Source: Azolla caroliniana | Taxonomy: Eukaryota; Polypodiophyta | Assembly: GCA_043228905.1 (NCBI GenBank) | Contig: JBHGNT010000017.1 | Coordinates: 6,262,001-6,326,000 of the forward strand | Length of the DNA stretch: 64,000 nt | Direction: 5' to 3' | In this document: in pieces, positions 11,482-23,900 of the stretch | Layout: each line of letters opens with the position of its first letter | Numbering within the stretch: the first letter of the stretch is position 1 | Made by a program: the position numbers and the translations under genes | Notes under the pieces: generated by a model | Database searches by the model: none | The model's input: only the letters and a program-made list of their open reading frames with translations | What the model was told of the DNA's origin: nothing

Positions 11482-11753
11482 TTGCCCTATGCACGTGATA
11501 AATATCTTGATATATTATTTTATTTATTTATATGTAATTAAATCGGTTATATTATTTTTTACTTTTTCACGTAGTGTACGAAATACACTACGACAACGTT
11601 GCCTTTGAGCATTAGTTGAACCCTACAGATCATCATATTGCCCACGTATGGTATGGACAAATAAGTGTTTATCTTGTCTATTGCCAATAATATGTTCCAC
11701 TTCTCATGTAGTGGTGAGTCATACGTAGTATACTTGAATGCATTGGCAAACAT

Positions 11754-12203
11754 TCTTTTTCATAAATGAATGCATATGTTATCAAAACATTCTTATGTTT
11801 TTTTTTAACACTTTTTAGCTTAACTTTCTTACCATTATTTTTTTATTAAAATTTACCTTATAATAAATAACGAATACAAAAATATGGTATTTACCATACT
11901 TCGGGGGTGTTTACCATACTAGAATGATTCAAACATTCTCGATTGCGAATGCACGTATGGTTCATGCTATGGTGGTGTCTGTACTCCATTATGATACCCA
12001 TTGTAAATAGTATTTCTTTTACATATATTAATAAATTTGTATACCTTCACTAGAGAGAGGGGGGGGGGGGGGAGGGGAGGAAGAGGGAGATTGTGCTAGA
12101 AACACCGGGACAATTGAAACAGGTAATATGTCACATTTCCTCTTTTATATTTACGTGAGATGTCAAGAAATACCTTTTTTAAGCGAACTTTCAAGAACAT
12201 TTG
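11754..12203. other. No gene seen; poly-G tract near 12058-12075
   Basis: AT-rich intergenic sequence between the interrupted minus-strand frame and the next LTR. A G-homopolymer run lies at about 12058-12075. Confidence 0.5.
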
Positions 12204-12715
12204 TGAAAGTTAATGTGAGGAAGCTTAGATAAACCAGCTCAGCCGGATAACAAATGAAAATAGAACTAAAGTTTAATGGAAAGCTTAAATTACACACAAA
12301 TAGAGTATGTGGGAGAGACAGAGAGAGTAGAACAACATAAAACTCAAATTACAAAATATTACTCTGTCTCTATACAATGAGCTAAATGAGCATTTTTATA
12401 CAAGTCCTTAAAAGGACTGACAGAAGTACTGATAAGTACTTCAATGCTTGTACTGAGCTACTGACACTAACTTCTAGGATAACTACCTAGTCTAGGAGTG
12501 TAGACCTCCAACGGCCTACCGGTTCGCACGTGGGTCCAACTCTCCGATCTGGCCCTCTTCTCCGAACACCGATCCAGCTCTGATTTTGGATATTGATCCG
12601 GATCTGGCTTACTTAGCTGATCCGGATTAGCCGCTTAACACTCCCCCTCAAGCTCAACTTGAGGTCGGATCTCAATGTCAGTCTTTGTCGATCCTTGTTG
12701 TCGGCTTTTCCTGGC
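12204..12715 (-). mobile_element. 3' end of a minus-strand copia element (LTR plus last bases of pol)
   Basis: The LTR runs from about 12204 (tgaaag) to 12640 (cttaaca). It resembles the LTRs at 26415 and 28921 (shared tttaatggaaagctt, a minus-strand TATAAAAA box near 12395, and ttatacaag). Right of it, minus-strand CTTGAGGGGGAG at about 12641-12652 is a textbook polypurine tract. Only about 60 further bases of pol C-terminus (containing DLKLSLRGSV) remain before the sequence switches to a plus-strand copia fragment at about 12715. Confidence 0.65.
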
Positions 12716-13360
12716 TGTTTTGGATATTTGTTTTGCAGTTGGTGTGGTGAGTCGATTCAGCAACAAGCCGAAGGAGACTCATTCGAAATCGCACCATGTG
12801 CATTAAAGTACATTGTGGGTACTTTAAATAACGGAATCTCCTACATGCCAACAATTGACAAACTTAGTGGGTATTGTGACTTTGATTGGGCTAGAGATAG
12901 TGATTCCAGTAAATCAGTTTCTAGATGTTGTTTTTCAATAGGCTCTAGAGTTGTTTCATGTAGTAAAAAACAACCAACAGTGACACTATCTTCAACGGAG
13001 CCAGAATACAAAGCAGCATGCATAGTGGCATGTGAGGTAGTTTCGCTAAGAAGAATCCTTCTGGATGTGGCGGTTCCAATAAGGACGACAATGGTATTGA
13101 TGTGTGCCAATCAGAGTTGCATGGCCATTGCCAAGAACCTCGTATTTCATGCATGAACTAAACACACACAGATTCAGTATCACTATGTGCGGGAGCTAAT
13201 AAATGATGAGATTGTGGAGCTTGAGTATTGTTCGACATTAGAAAATGTTGCGAATATCTTCACAAAGGTGCTTGTAGTAGAACAGCTACAACAACACCTT
13301 CGACGACTAGGAGTTCGCCCAATTCTAAGTGAAGTCAATGGGTTGACCATTGAGGGGACA
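12716..13360 (+). pseudogene. Copia RNase H fragment (3' end of pol)
   Basis: The plus strand begins within DICFAVGVVSRF and, after a frameshift near 12770, reads the copia RNase H: LKYIVGTLNNGI, GYCDFDWARD, SSKSVSRCCFSIGS, TVTLSSTEPEYKA and AIAKNLVFHA. It continues past a TGA at 13156-13158 to the pol C-terminus (ANIFTKVL). PPT-like ttgaggggaca sits at 13350-13360, directly before the LTR. The fragment lacks RT, integrase and gag. It is dead by truncation, frameshift and stop. Confidence 0.8.
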
Positions 13361-13990
13361 TGTTAGATATAATCAATGATCAGCCCCAAGTTGTAAATCT
13401 ATCCCCATATGTGCTCTTAGAGTGCACATTTTGTGATAGTGCCCCAAATGAGGAGCGGCTAGTGTGCAACTCGAACATATGGGTCGATAAGGTGTTAATC
13501 TAGGAAACTTTAGATGTGTAGGACACAATGGATTTAGGAAAGAGCGAAATAGGTAATAGGATTAGGTAATCAAGTCAACTAGAATATTTTGTGAGCAAGT
13601 TACATGTACTTAGTCTTGAAGTATGTGCCATTGACTTCAAGATAAGTACTATCTACCACTAGCCTGTATCTAGGGAGTTGGGTCATATTAAATTACAAGT
13701 CAATTGACAGAAAAGGAATATCTCCACTACCATTAACTAACTTGCACATTTAATGTTATACTCAGACCAAACATAGAATATAATCCACTTTCTTGCACAG
13801 TGGTTGGATTGATCATCAGTCCCCACTAAATTTGTATTGAGCTAGTCCAGATCCCATCTAAGCTCTAAGTGCATGGGTGAACTACCATTGTGAGCTACTC
13901 TCATATGTAATAGAAGTTTTATTTTCATATATCCATCTCTGTGGTTGTAACTCTATATACCTATCTAATAGACTCTCAATATGTCTAACA
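13361..13990 (+). repeat. 3' LTR of the truncated plus-strand copia
   Basis: The LTR begins TGTTAGATAT immediately after the polypurine tract and ends ATATGTCTAACA, so its ends form an inverted repeat (TGTTAGA/TCTAACA). Length is 630 bp. No 5' LTR partner is present in the window. Confidence 0.8.
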
Positions 13991-14044
13991 CATTAGTATC
14001 ACACATCATCCCTTAATTCATTTGCTAGTAAATACTCTTTAGAG

Positions 14045-14366
14045 ATGGTGAAGGATGTCGGAAGCATGAGTAAAAAGCAAAGAAGAAAGAATCTACCAAG
14101 TATGTCTACTCTCACGCTGGATAACGTTGACATACTAGTGTATGGCATCTCCTTGACTAAAACATGCCATTTAAGGCACACCACAATGAAGATAATAAAA
14201 GAGAAGATTCCAAGTGCATGTGCTCAAACGACAAAAAGACAAACAAGGAGCATGTCTCATAACCATGGCGAGGTTGGATTGATATTGGATGAAGACAATG
14301 TATTGGTTGCAAGTGATGATGAGGATGAGACCTCAGAAAGCGTATCTAGTTCACCAAATGGGTCTC
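14045..14366 (+). pseudogene. Unrecognised coding sequence, VDIxVYxxxLTK family (copy B, 5' part)
   Basis: The plus frame from 14045 reads MVKDVGSMSKKQRRKNLPS, then LDNVDILVYGISLTK, LRHTTMKIIKEKIP, and an acidic Ser-rich tail (ILDEDNVLVASDDEDETSE). At about 14364 it is cut by the start of a copia LTR. Its last 193 bases (14174-14366) are repeated at 25297-25489, after that element. The protein is related to the relic at 7453-7740. I do not recognise the family. The basic segment followed by an acidic tail is what can be seen, and nuclear or transposon-derived roles are only guesses. Confidence 0.45.
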
Positions 14367-14801
14367 AACATAGCACAACGTGTGAACACACCTTTTGAGA
14401 ATCTATGATTACTCAAAGGTCAAGAGTCACACCACTACTCTCTACACATTAACTATGTGTCATAGAATCATATTCTATGACACATAACCAATGAGTTACA
14501 TATTCCCCATGACTATGAGTCTTCACATTCCCCAAGAGCGAGAGAGTGGTTGTTGTAAAGTTAATGAGAGAGAGGGTGACTCTATATAAAGCACCCTCCT
14601 CATACTTCATACTAAGTCGGTTGTGACTCCTTATTATGCTACATTTTGTAATTCTTATTCTACTTGTGAAATATACACCTACTTTTGAGTATTCCTTTTT
14701 CTACCTATCTTGTGTTCTTTCATCTCTCCTCTTATTCCTCTCACACATACACATAACACACATCTCTTCCACTACACAAGAATCACCATCGATTCTTTAC
14801 A
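14364..14801 (+). repeat. 5' LTR of O1 (5'-truncated) with adjacent primer binding site
   Basis: Compared with the 3' LTR it lacks the first 14 bp (tgttgagaatcaag) and starts at ctcaacatagc. Host sequence and LTR share tctc at the junction. A TATA box (ctatataaag) lies near 14583-14592. The LTR ends ctttaca at 14801, and TGGTATTAGAGC at 14802-14813 pairs with initiator tRNA-Met. Confidence 0.8.
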
Positions 14802-14961
14802 TGGTATTAGAGCGATTTGGTAGCTCAATCTAGCCCACTTGCCTCATCGTGATCGTGTGTTGTGCTCTATGCCGATGTTCAAGAAGAACCGGCTAATGTA
14901 GTAGCACTACATAGCTCGTGTTCGAGAGAGAAGGAAAAGAAGAACGGAAGCTTAATCGACA

Positions 14962-15453
14962 ATGAATACTCAAATGGGGAGCGCTCTCCCTAGCGAGAAG
15001 TTGGACCGGAGAAACTTTGCATCTTGGGAGTACAAGTTGCACCAATACCTTGTCGGCCAAGGCTATTGGGGCTACATCAAAGGAGCACAAGAAAACCAAC
15101 TTGACCTAGAAGACGCCGACTATGGAACGTGGGAGCAAGCAGCAAGCCGAGTGATGTATTGCTTGGCGACAAGTGTTCACTACCACATGCTCGGGCACAT
15201 TCGAGAAGCCGAGATGCCAAGATGCTGAAGGAAGCATGGGAGAATCTACGAAAGATTTTCGCCGCCAACACTACCGCGAGAAAGCTTCAACTCCGCCAAG
15301 AGTTGAACAATATCCAACAAAGGGATATGTCCATCACAAGCTACACCTTGAAGATCAAGGAGCTTTGCGACTCTCTTGGATCGATAAGCGTCAATGAGAT
15401 GGTGTAAATATGCCTTAGCGGCCTTGCACCACGATTTGATGCGATGCGGACCG
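14962..15453 (+). pseudogene. O1 gag N-terminal part
   Basis: The frame starting at 14962 reads MNTQMGSALPSEKLDRRNF, then WEYKLHQYL and GYWGYIKGA, typical of the copia UBN2-type gag domain. A frameshift near 15215 moves to the frame carrying WENLRKIFAANTTARK and LQLRQELNNIQQRDMS. A TAA at 15405-15407 replaces a codon that is Gln in the relative at 28154-28831. The gene is then cut at 15453 by N1 and resumes at 20981. Gag forms the particle in which the RNA is reverse transcribed. Confidence 0.8.
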
Positions 15454-15768
15454 TGTCGAATACGAGTGTATAATGGCCGTATTCACACTATCCCTTTGGA
15501 CAACCCAAGTTCGGGCTATTTTTGTAAATAGCATAAAGGGTAGTTGCCCTAGGACAGTCACTATATAAAGTGACTTTGTAACCTTTAGTGTTGGTTGGTT
15601 GTCATTTGTAACTGTTGCTATTGGAATATAACGTTTCCTTTGTGCCTCTCTCTCTCTCTCTCTCTCTCTCTATCCCTCTCTCTGTGTCTATCTTGCTCAC
15701 GCATACACAGGTTCTTATTCATCACGAATGTTGCTTGCACTTCCGCATTGACGGCCTTGTCCCCAAAA
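15454..15768 (+). repeat. 5' LTR of N1
   Basis: The 315-bp LTR begins TGTCGAATACGAG and ends ccccaaaa (ccccaaca in the 3' copy). It contains a TATA box (ctatataaag) near 15562 and a (CT)n tract at 15643-15682. TGGTATCAGAGCG from 15771 is the primer binding site. Confidence 0.9.
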
Positions 15769-16451
15769 TTTGGTATCAGAGCGTTGGAGGTTCTTCAACC
15801 CGCTGCCGGCCGTCATCGCACAACACAACATTCCGTTTTCATTTTCTTTGAAGAATAGAGAAGGGAGAAGAAAAAGACAAAGAGCTCGCATCTCACTGTG
15901 GTAGATCACAAATTGGAGTAAGCCAGTCGGTTGTACTCTGTTCATGTGATTGTAACCGCTTGAGGGGAGCTCCTTGAGCAACAACCGACCCAATCGTGCT
16001 TCATTCGGTTAAACAACATCGGAATAGGTCATCAGACGCTATTCACCCACTTGCTGTAACCACTCACTACAGATTGGTCTCTTGGCAACAACCACTTCGT
16101 GCCTCACTTGGTTGATCGACATTCGGGAGGATCAGTTGGATCCGTCCCTCTCATCGCTGCAGTCATCCGAAGCAAAATCGGCCCAAACAATCGGTTTCGC
16201 GTAATCGGTATTCAACATACAATCGGAAGCTAATCGGGCTCACTCCGACTCGGCAACATTCGGGAAGACCAACCGGTTCTGTCCCTCAAGTTACCGGAGT
16301 CACTCCGAGCAAGTTCAGCAACAAGTATCCGAAACCAAATCGACTCAGGTTCAAAACCGACTAGAATGATATCGGGTGAGCCGACTGGCTGCACCCCACT
16401 AAGGTTTGTAGTCAACTCCGAACCTAGTCTTCCCAACCGAAACCGAATCAG

Positions 16452-19400
16452 ATGGCATCGACATCTAGCTCATCGGAAATGAGTCTAAGGAGGTTCGAAC
16501 TTCAACTTTTGGAAGGAACAAATGCAGGACTATCTCATAGTCAAGGGTCAGATAGACCCGATTGAGAATGAAAATCCTCCAGAAGCATACAAGGCAAATG
16601 AGTGGCTAAAGCTGGACATAATCGTTCGTGCCACGATTCGGATGCACTTGTCGAAGTCAGTGTACTTCACAGTGCAATCATGCACGACAACATTTGAACT
16701 TTGGAAAACACTGTCAGAAACTTATGAAAAGAAGGTTGCCGAAACAAAGATGTATCTGATCCGGCGTCTCTACAATCTGCGGATGAAAGAATCCGATTCG
16801 GTTCAGGCACACCTCAACAAGTACGAAAGCATAAGCTCCCAAATTTTGTCTCGGGGGATGGCAATCGAGGATGAACTCAGAGCAATGATACTCATGAGTA
16901 GCCTCCCCTCTTCATGGGAAACTTTCGTTACAACCGTGTGCAACGCTTCAACAGCTGCCGTTAAGTACTCGGAAGTCACGAGCACAATCCTGACTGAAGT
17001 AGCTCGGAGAAAGTCTTTCGCCAATGACTCGGCAGATGAAGCTTACGTAGTACAAGGTTCAACCGACCAATCAAACAACCGGGGAAGAAGTTCTTCTCGA
17101 CCGCCGAACAATCACTGAAGTCGGAGCAAGTCCCGGGACAACCGAATCTGCAACTACTGCAAGAAATCAGGACACATCAAAGCCAACTGTAGGGCACTCA
17201 AAGAAAAAACCAACAAAGCTCAGAGAGCGGATCAGAAGAGTAGCCAGCATGAGGAGGTCAACTACGTTGGCTCTTCAGCCAAAATTTTGACGACCGACCC
17301 GAACATACTGTCCATAGAGAACCCAGTCGAATCAGAAGTTTTGCTTATGACTGAGGAATCGAGCACATGGCTCCTGGACTCGGGCGCATCGTATTATGTG
17401 ACACCTCACCGATCTCAGTTTCGGCAATACTCGGACCGGCACTCCGACTCAGTTCGAGTCGGAAACTTGCAACACTGTGCTCTAATCGGAATCGGCACCG
17501 TAGAGCTCAACCTTCCGGGAGGCTCTACACTCATACTACACAATATCCGACACGTTCCTGAGCGTTTAAAACCCTTGATCTCAGTCGGACAACTTGACGA
17601 AGCCGGCATCCGTGCCGGATTTTCATCAGGAGGGTGGACACTCCACAAAGGGAACCTCCTGCTTGCTTGAGGACCAAAGGTACATTCCTTGTATCCTTTA
17701 TATGTCACACTCAAAGAGGGTGACTTATTTTTGGTTGATATCCCCGTGTGATCATTATGGCACAGATGACTTGGACACCTCAGCAAGGCCGGCATAACAC
17801 ACCTATCCAGGGCCGGTTACATCCGCAAGCTCTCCTTCTTGGATCACCAATTTTGCAAGCATTGCCAGTACGGCAAATAGGTAGCCACATCACACCCGAC
17901 ATCAGCACCAAGAGAATCGAGCCCCCTCGATTTACTCCACTCAGACATTTGTGGCCCGATGCCACATCAGTCTCTCGGTGGTGCTTCGTACTTCGTCAGT
18001 TTCATTGACGACTCGACTCAGAAGGTGTGGGCTTATCCCATCAGAACCAAAGATCGGGTGTTCTCGATCTTCTCTGAATGGCTTGCAATGGTCGAAAATT
18101 AGACCGGTTGGAAACTGAAATGTCTTTGAACCGACAATGGAGGAGAATTCAAGTCTGAAGAATTCGTCAACTTTTGCCGGGAACGCGGCATTCGATGTGA
18201 ATATACGGTACCCTATAGTCCAGAGCAGAACGGAATTGTTGAACGCATGAATCAGACGATTCAAGAACGCGTAATATCCATGCTCCAACACTCCGGATTG
18301 TCGCATGGCTTCTGGGCGGAGGCTCTACTTATGGCAATACACATAATAAATATGTCGCCAAGCAGACCTCTAGGACTTCAAATACCTCAGGAAATATGGA
18401 CCGGCAGTAAGCCGAATTATGACAAACTGAGGATCTTCGGTTGCGAGGCGTATGCTCTCATACCAAAAGACGACCGCTGGAAACTCGAACCAAGGTCAAG
18501 GAAATGTGTTTTTCTTGGATATGGACCCGACGGCGAGATCAGATACCGACTCTAGGACCCCAAGCATAGACAAATCGTCCGAAGTTCGGATGTCGTGTTC
18601 AACGAGTCGGCTATGCATAAAACGGCCGAAAGGCCTATTGAAGTCCGAAGGGTAATATTTTCCGAAGTGCCAACCCTTCATGATGGCCAAGCCCACAACA
18701 CGAGATCGGTTTCATGAGTAACCGACAACTCTCGCATTGAATCCACTGATTCCGCACCGTCGAATGGCTCGACTCCCGACCATCCGACATCGACACCCGG
18801 TGCGACCAGTCCACTCATACCTCGCAGATTCGAGAGACTATCGCAACCTCCAGAGAGGTACTCTCCTGGAGTTTTCTTTACCAACGCCGGTGAATCGACG
18901 TCTTACGAAGAAGCATCGGCATCTGCCGATTCAGCCACATGGCATCTGGCGATGGAATCGGAAATGCACTCCATTCGGGCAAACAAGATTTGGGACTTGG
19001 TTGAATTACCGAAGAATCGATGTGCTCTTCCGTGTAAGTGGGTCTATTGACTAAAAGAGACGTTTGACTCGACCACCCCAAAGTACAAGGCCAGATTAGT
19101 TGCGAAGGGATTTCGACAAGAATATGGCGTCGACTTCGACGAAATCTTTTCACCAGTGGTGAAAATGACGACACTTCGTTTCATGCTCGACATCGTGGCC
19201 ACCGACAATGTGGAGCTGATTCATCTAGATGTAAAAACGATAGTCCTCCACGGTGACCTATAGGAGGAAATCTATATGGAGTAGCCGAAAGGCTTTGTGG
19301 CATCCGGCTAGGAACATCTAGTCTGCCGACTCAAGAAGAGTCTCTACGGCTTGGAATAGGCACCCCGATAGTGGTACAAGAAGTTCAACGACTTCATCCA

Positions 19401-20468
19401 ATCGGTCAGCTTCTCAAAGAGCGATGAGGACCACTGTCTCTTCACCAAAACAGCTCAAGACGGGTCTCCCGTCTTCTTCATCATCTACGTGGACGACATG
19501 CTACTCTCCGGTCGGCATGCCGGAGAACTCACCGAACTTGTTCGGAAACTGTGGTTGAAGTTTGCCATGAAGGACCTCGGTCTGGCAAGACACATACTCG
19601 GTATGAAGATTAGTCGGCATCGCGATACACGACAACTTTTCTTGTCTCAAACCAACTACATCGGACGTGTCTTGGAACGCTTCAACATGCACTCCGCCAA
19701 GTCTGCTTATACCCTACTCCCCATCGACCTTCGGCTATCTCAGCGAGACTGCTTGACATCCGGTCCGGAGGGGGAAGATATGAAGTCGGTACCGTATGCA
19801 CCAGCAGTCGACTCCCTTATGTACACAATGGTCGCGACACAGCCTGATATTTCTCACGCCGTAGGAGTCGTCAGCAGATTCATGCACAACCTCAGCCGAT
19901 CGCACTGGAACGCAGTCAAGCATGTGTTCAGATATCCAGCTGGCACAAAAGACCACGACATTCTTTTTGACCCGAACTCAACCTCAAGCGTAGTTGGTTA
20001 CACCGACTCGGACTTCGCCGAATGTGTGGACAGTCGAAAATCAACAACCGGATATTGTTTCAAATTCGGCAATGGAGCAATCTCGTGGAAGTCGAAACTT
20101 CAGGAGTCCACAACCACCTCAACGACCGAAGCAAAATATGTAGCTGCGTCCGACGCAGCAAAAGAAGCTTTATGGCTTGGTCGGTTGGCACACACGTTTC
20201 AACAAGTCGACACCGACTCGGCTCTAGTTGTCTACATCGACAGTCAGGGTGTTGTTGCTTTGTCATTAATCCGGTTCATCACAACGCCTCGAAGCACATC
20301 GATGTTCGATATCACTTCGTTCAGGATTGCGTCATTTCAGGGAAAATCGGTCTCGAGAAGATATCCACAACCGATAATGTCGTAGATGGAATGACCAAGT
20401 GTCTTTCGGCGGATCGTTTCCGGTGTCTTCGGCACCAGATGGGCGTAACGAAAAATCGGTCCGATTAA
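16452..20468 (+). pseudogene. N1 gag-pol polyprotein, inactivated by many stops
   Basis: The order is gag (start 16452, a frameshift near 16490, then FWKEQMQDYLIVKGQIDPI), a CCHC knuckle CNYCKKSGHIKANC near 17150, protease WLLDSGASYYVTP near 17370, integrase (TDNGGEF near 18130; YSPEQNGIVERMNQT near 18215-18260), RT with IYVDDMLLSG near 19483, and RNase H to a TAA at 20466-20468. Internal stops include TGA at 17116, 18127 and 19048 and TAG at 18100, 18553, 19261, 19282, 19309, 19357 and 19369. Most fall where conserved copia motifs have Gln (CAG) or Arg (CGA). A frameshift near 20270 separates the last 65 residues. It cannot encode active enzymes. Confidence 0.9.
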
Positions 20469-20667
20469 AGTTGGACACACAACACAGGATGGTTTCGGAC
20501 CACCGACATCAGTTCTCTGTGGATCTGCTTTAGCTCTTCCGACCCGACCGGTTCGGTCTTCTGTCTTCGGATCTTGCCGACTCTAACAAAACCGATCTGT
20601 CTGATAAACCTTGTATATATACCTGTAATTCTTTAGATAACCCGTGTATACGCCCATTACGGGGGAG

Positions 20668-20858
20668 TGTTGAATACGAGTGTATATGGCCGTATTCACA
20701 CTGTCCCTTTGGACAACCCAAGTTTGGGCTATTTCTGTAAATAGCATAAAGGGAAATTGCCCTAGGATAGTCACTATATAAAGTGACTTTGTAACCTTTA
20801 GTGTTGGTTGGTTGTCATTTGTGACTGTTGCTATTGGAATATAACGTTTCCTTTGTGC

Positions 20859-20889
<31 letters not shown>

Positions 20890-20975
20890 TGTGTTTATCT
20901 TGCTCATGCATACACAGGTTCTTCTTCATCACGAATGTTGCTTGCACTTCCGCATTGACGGCCTTGTCCCCAACA
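20668..20975 (+). repeat. 3' LTR of N1
   Basis: The 308-bp LTR begins TGTTGAATACGAG immediately after the polypurine tract and ends ccccaaca. It differs from the 5' copy by roughly a dozen substitutions plus a change in (CT)n length. Confidence 0.9.
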
Positions 20976-20980
20976 GACCG

Positions 20981-23900
20981 CCATACTAGCACATGAGAAT
21001 CCACCCTCCTTCTTCAATCTTCAATCTATGTTGTTGATTGAAGAAAACCATGTTCGAATGAGGATCAACGCTTCGGAAGGCCACATTCTCTACACGCATT
21101 CGGACGGAGGAAGAGGACGCGGTCGTGCAAGAAGAGGCCGATTCGGCCAAGGATGAGGCGGACGAGGTCCGACTTACGAAAACAACTTGCAATTTCGGCA
21201 TCAAGACGGAAGACATCGAGGAACCTTCAGAAGAAGGGGGAGCTTCCATTCCGGTCCGAACCAACAAAGCTCGGTCGAATGCGGATATTGCAGAAAAATC
21301 GGTCACCACGAAGAAGAATGCCGTAAGAAGATACGTGAGTCGGTTTCCACTAGCTGACAACCCACCAACTACGCCATCAGCTCCGACTATGACGATCGCG
21401 GCAGAATGTTCGTGATGAGACATTGAGCGAATTCTATGTTGGCCTCTACTTCTACTAGTGCCTCTAGTCTGGAAGACGTATGGTTCGTCGATTCTGGTGC
21501 CTCGAACCATATGACGTCGCATCAAGAATGGTTCCGAGAACTTCGAGAGCCAGATTGACCCAACTATGTCGAAACCGGAGACGACAGTATGCACCCGTTT
21601 CGGCACATCGGCAATGTTCCGTTCGGAGAAGAAGGTAAGAAAACTTATATTAAAAATGTCTTGCATGTACCAACTATCACGAAGAATTTGGTCTCTGTCG
21701 GCCAAATTGTAGAGCAAGGAATGCAAGTACGATTTAATCAAGGCGGTTGCTTCATCGAAAAAGAGGGCTGACTCATTGCTCACGAACGAAGAGAGGGCCG
21801 AATGTTCATTCTTGACTCACACGAGATGAAATTGGCTATGTTCGCAAAGGGCATGAAAGCAGATTCCGACATAGAGTTATGGCACAAGCGGATTGGCCAT
21901 ATCAACCTCCAAAAGCTCAAGGCAATGCAATTGAAAGGAGTCTTCATCGGGCTCCCGACATTCACGGAGAAAGAGATTGAAGGTGTGTGTGCTGCTTGCC
22001 AATTCGGCAAGCAACATCGGCACCCATTTCCGAAGGAGCGGAACGTGAGCAAAGGCGTACTTGACGTAATTCATTCTGGTGTATGGGGTCCGGCTGAAAT
22101 GGCGACATTCGGCGGATGCCGATACTATGTGGCCTTCATCGACGACTTCTCCAGGCACACTTGGATCTACCTGATGCGGCAAAAGAGTGACGTGTTCTGA
22201 CACTTCCAAAAATTCAAGAGTGAAGTTGAGAAAACCACGGGCCGACATGTATGATGTCTTCGGTCGGATGGAGGCAAGGAATATTTCTCGGATGAGTTTA
22301 CGGCATATCTACGGAAAGAAGGAATACGGCGAGAGTTTTTGTGTCGACATATGCCACAACAAAATGGAGTGGCCGAACGCAAGAATCAACACATCCTCGA
22401 AGTGGCATAGGCTATGCTTAACGAAAAGCACATGCCAAAATCGTATTGGGCGGAAGCAGCTAACACGGCTGTCTATCTCATGAATCGGTGTATGACATTG
22501 GGTGTGCACAAACTTACTCTGTACAAGAAGTTCTTCGGAAAGAAGCCGGACTTATCGCATGTTCGGATATTCTGCTCCATTGCGTACGTGCACATCCCCG
22601 ACGAGAAGTGTCAAAAGCTTGAACCGAAGTTGGAGAAATGTATCCTCATAGGATACTCACTGGAGCAAAAGGGGTACAAGTGCTACAACCCCTCAACTCG
22701 AAAATCTCGAGTACGTCGAGACGTCGTTTTCGATGAGTCCGCATCCTGGTATGCACCACAGACAACTTCGACTTCGATTCCGTTCGACCCGGATTCCTCC
22801 GAAATAGAGATAGAAGCCGAAGATCGACTTATGCACATGTTCAAAGAAAGTCCAATCACGACTTGACTGAGTGGACCACAAGAGCCCCGAGCGATCAAAG
22901 CACATCTCGGCCGAGTCCGAAGATGGACAAAGGGAAGGCGAAAATGCCGAGTATGAAGACGATCACCTCCACGGAAATGAATCGGCTCACTCCCTTGATA
23001 GTGAGGTCGAAGGCCTTGAGATCCAGACAAATGGAGTGGAGAACGCTGTAGTATCCGCACACGAGAAGCTCCGCTGATTCACCCGTGAAAAGAACCCCGT
23101 AAGCCGATTCGGCTAAAACGTTATATGGTGTACCATTACACTTTTATGATGAAGGTAGCGATAGTACGGGAGCTGGAAAGGTTTTCCGAAGCCGCGACGG
23201 ACCCCAGATGGGTTGAAGCGATGAATGAGGAGATGCAAGCACGCTCCAAGAAGGAGACATGGGATCTCGTTCCCCACTCACCACACAAGAAGGCAATTGG
23301 CTGAAGATGGATCTACAAGGTGAAGTATAATGCCGACGGCTCCGTAAACCGTTACAAAGCTCGACTCGTAGCGAAAGGATACACACAAACACATGGAGTC
23401 GACTATGAAGAGACCTTTGCCCCGGTGGCAAAGATGAAGACGGTGTGGACCGTGATCGCACTTGCAGCGGCAAAAGGGTGGCACCTCCACCAAATGGATG
23501 TCTTTCTTCAAGGCAAATTAGACGAGGTGTACATGGTATAACCACCCGGCTTCGAATCGCGCATTCATCCAAAAGTAGTATGCCAACTCAAGAAGCCTCT
23601 CTACGGCCTTAAGCAAGCACCGTGTGTTGGGCATTCGAAGATTACACACTATCTTCATCAAATCGGCTTTCGAATGTCGAAATCCGACAACTCCCTCTAC
23701 GTACGACACGACTCTAGAAGCCTAATTGTCATCAACCTATATGTGGATGATTTAGTCATTGGAAGTGAAAGTCTAGTCGACATCAACAAGGTCAAGTTCC
23801 TCCTCTCCGGAAAATTCGAGATGACGGACATGAAGGAGCTCCATTAGTTCCTTGGCATCAAAGTAATTCGGATTCCGACCGGCATTTTGATCTCTCAACA

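Larger units (their letters stand above)
10805..11595 (-). mobile_element. Solo LTR of a gypsy element (same family as 47491-48138)
   Basis: The 791-bp sequence begins TGTCGTGCC and ends CTACGACA, flanked on both sides by acgt (10801-10804 and 11596-11599). It aligns over most of its length with the 5' LTR of the gypsy element at 47491-48138, including cgttgcgtgagtcgggtggg near the left end and tttcacgtagtgt near the right end. Orientation is inferred as minus from that element. No internal sequence remains, so it is the product of recombination between the two LTRs of one insertion. Confidence 0.85.
10737..11753 (-). pseudogene. Possible small coding exon split by a solo LTR
   Basis: A minus-strand frame begins at 11753 (MFANAFKYTTYDSPLHEKW) and runs to the right border of the solo LTR at 11596. 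If the LTR and one 4-bp target copy are removed, the frame continues without a stop through KWTLRNGGEGFTYFQ to a TGA at 10737-10739, giving about 75 residues. The exact continuity across the insertion is the only support. I do not recognise the protein, and chance cannot be excluded at this length. Confidence 0.25.
15454..20975 (+). mobile_element. Copia element N1 nested in O1 gag
   Basis: The element is flanked by a perfect 5-bp duplication gaccg (15449-15453 and 20976-20980). It has LTRs at 15454-15768 and 20668-20975, an iMet primer site (TGGTATCAGAGC, from 15771), a complete but decayed gag-pol (16452-20468), and a polypurine tract acgggggag just before 20668. The length of 5.5 kb is normal for copia. 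It inserted after O1, since it splits O1 gag cleanly and the O1 frame resumes after it. Confidence 0.92.

Noticed and set aside
20986-21783. 265-aa minus-strand ORF
   Set aside because: It is antisense to the O1 gag-protease region, which is clearly coding on the plus strand (CCHC and DSGASNHM motifs).
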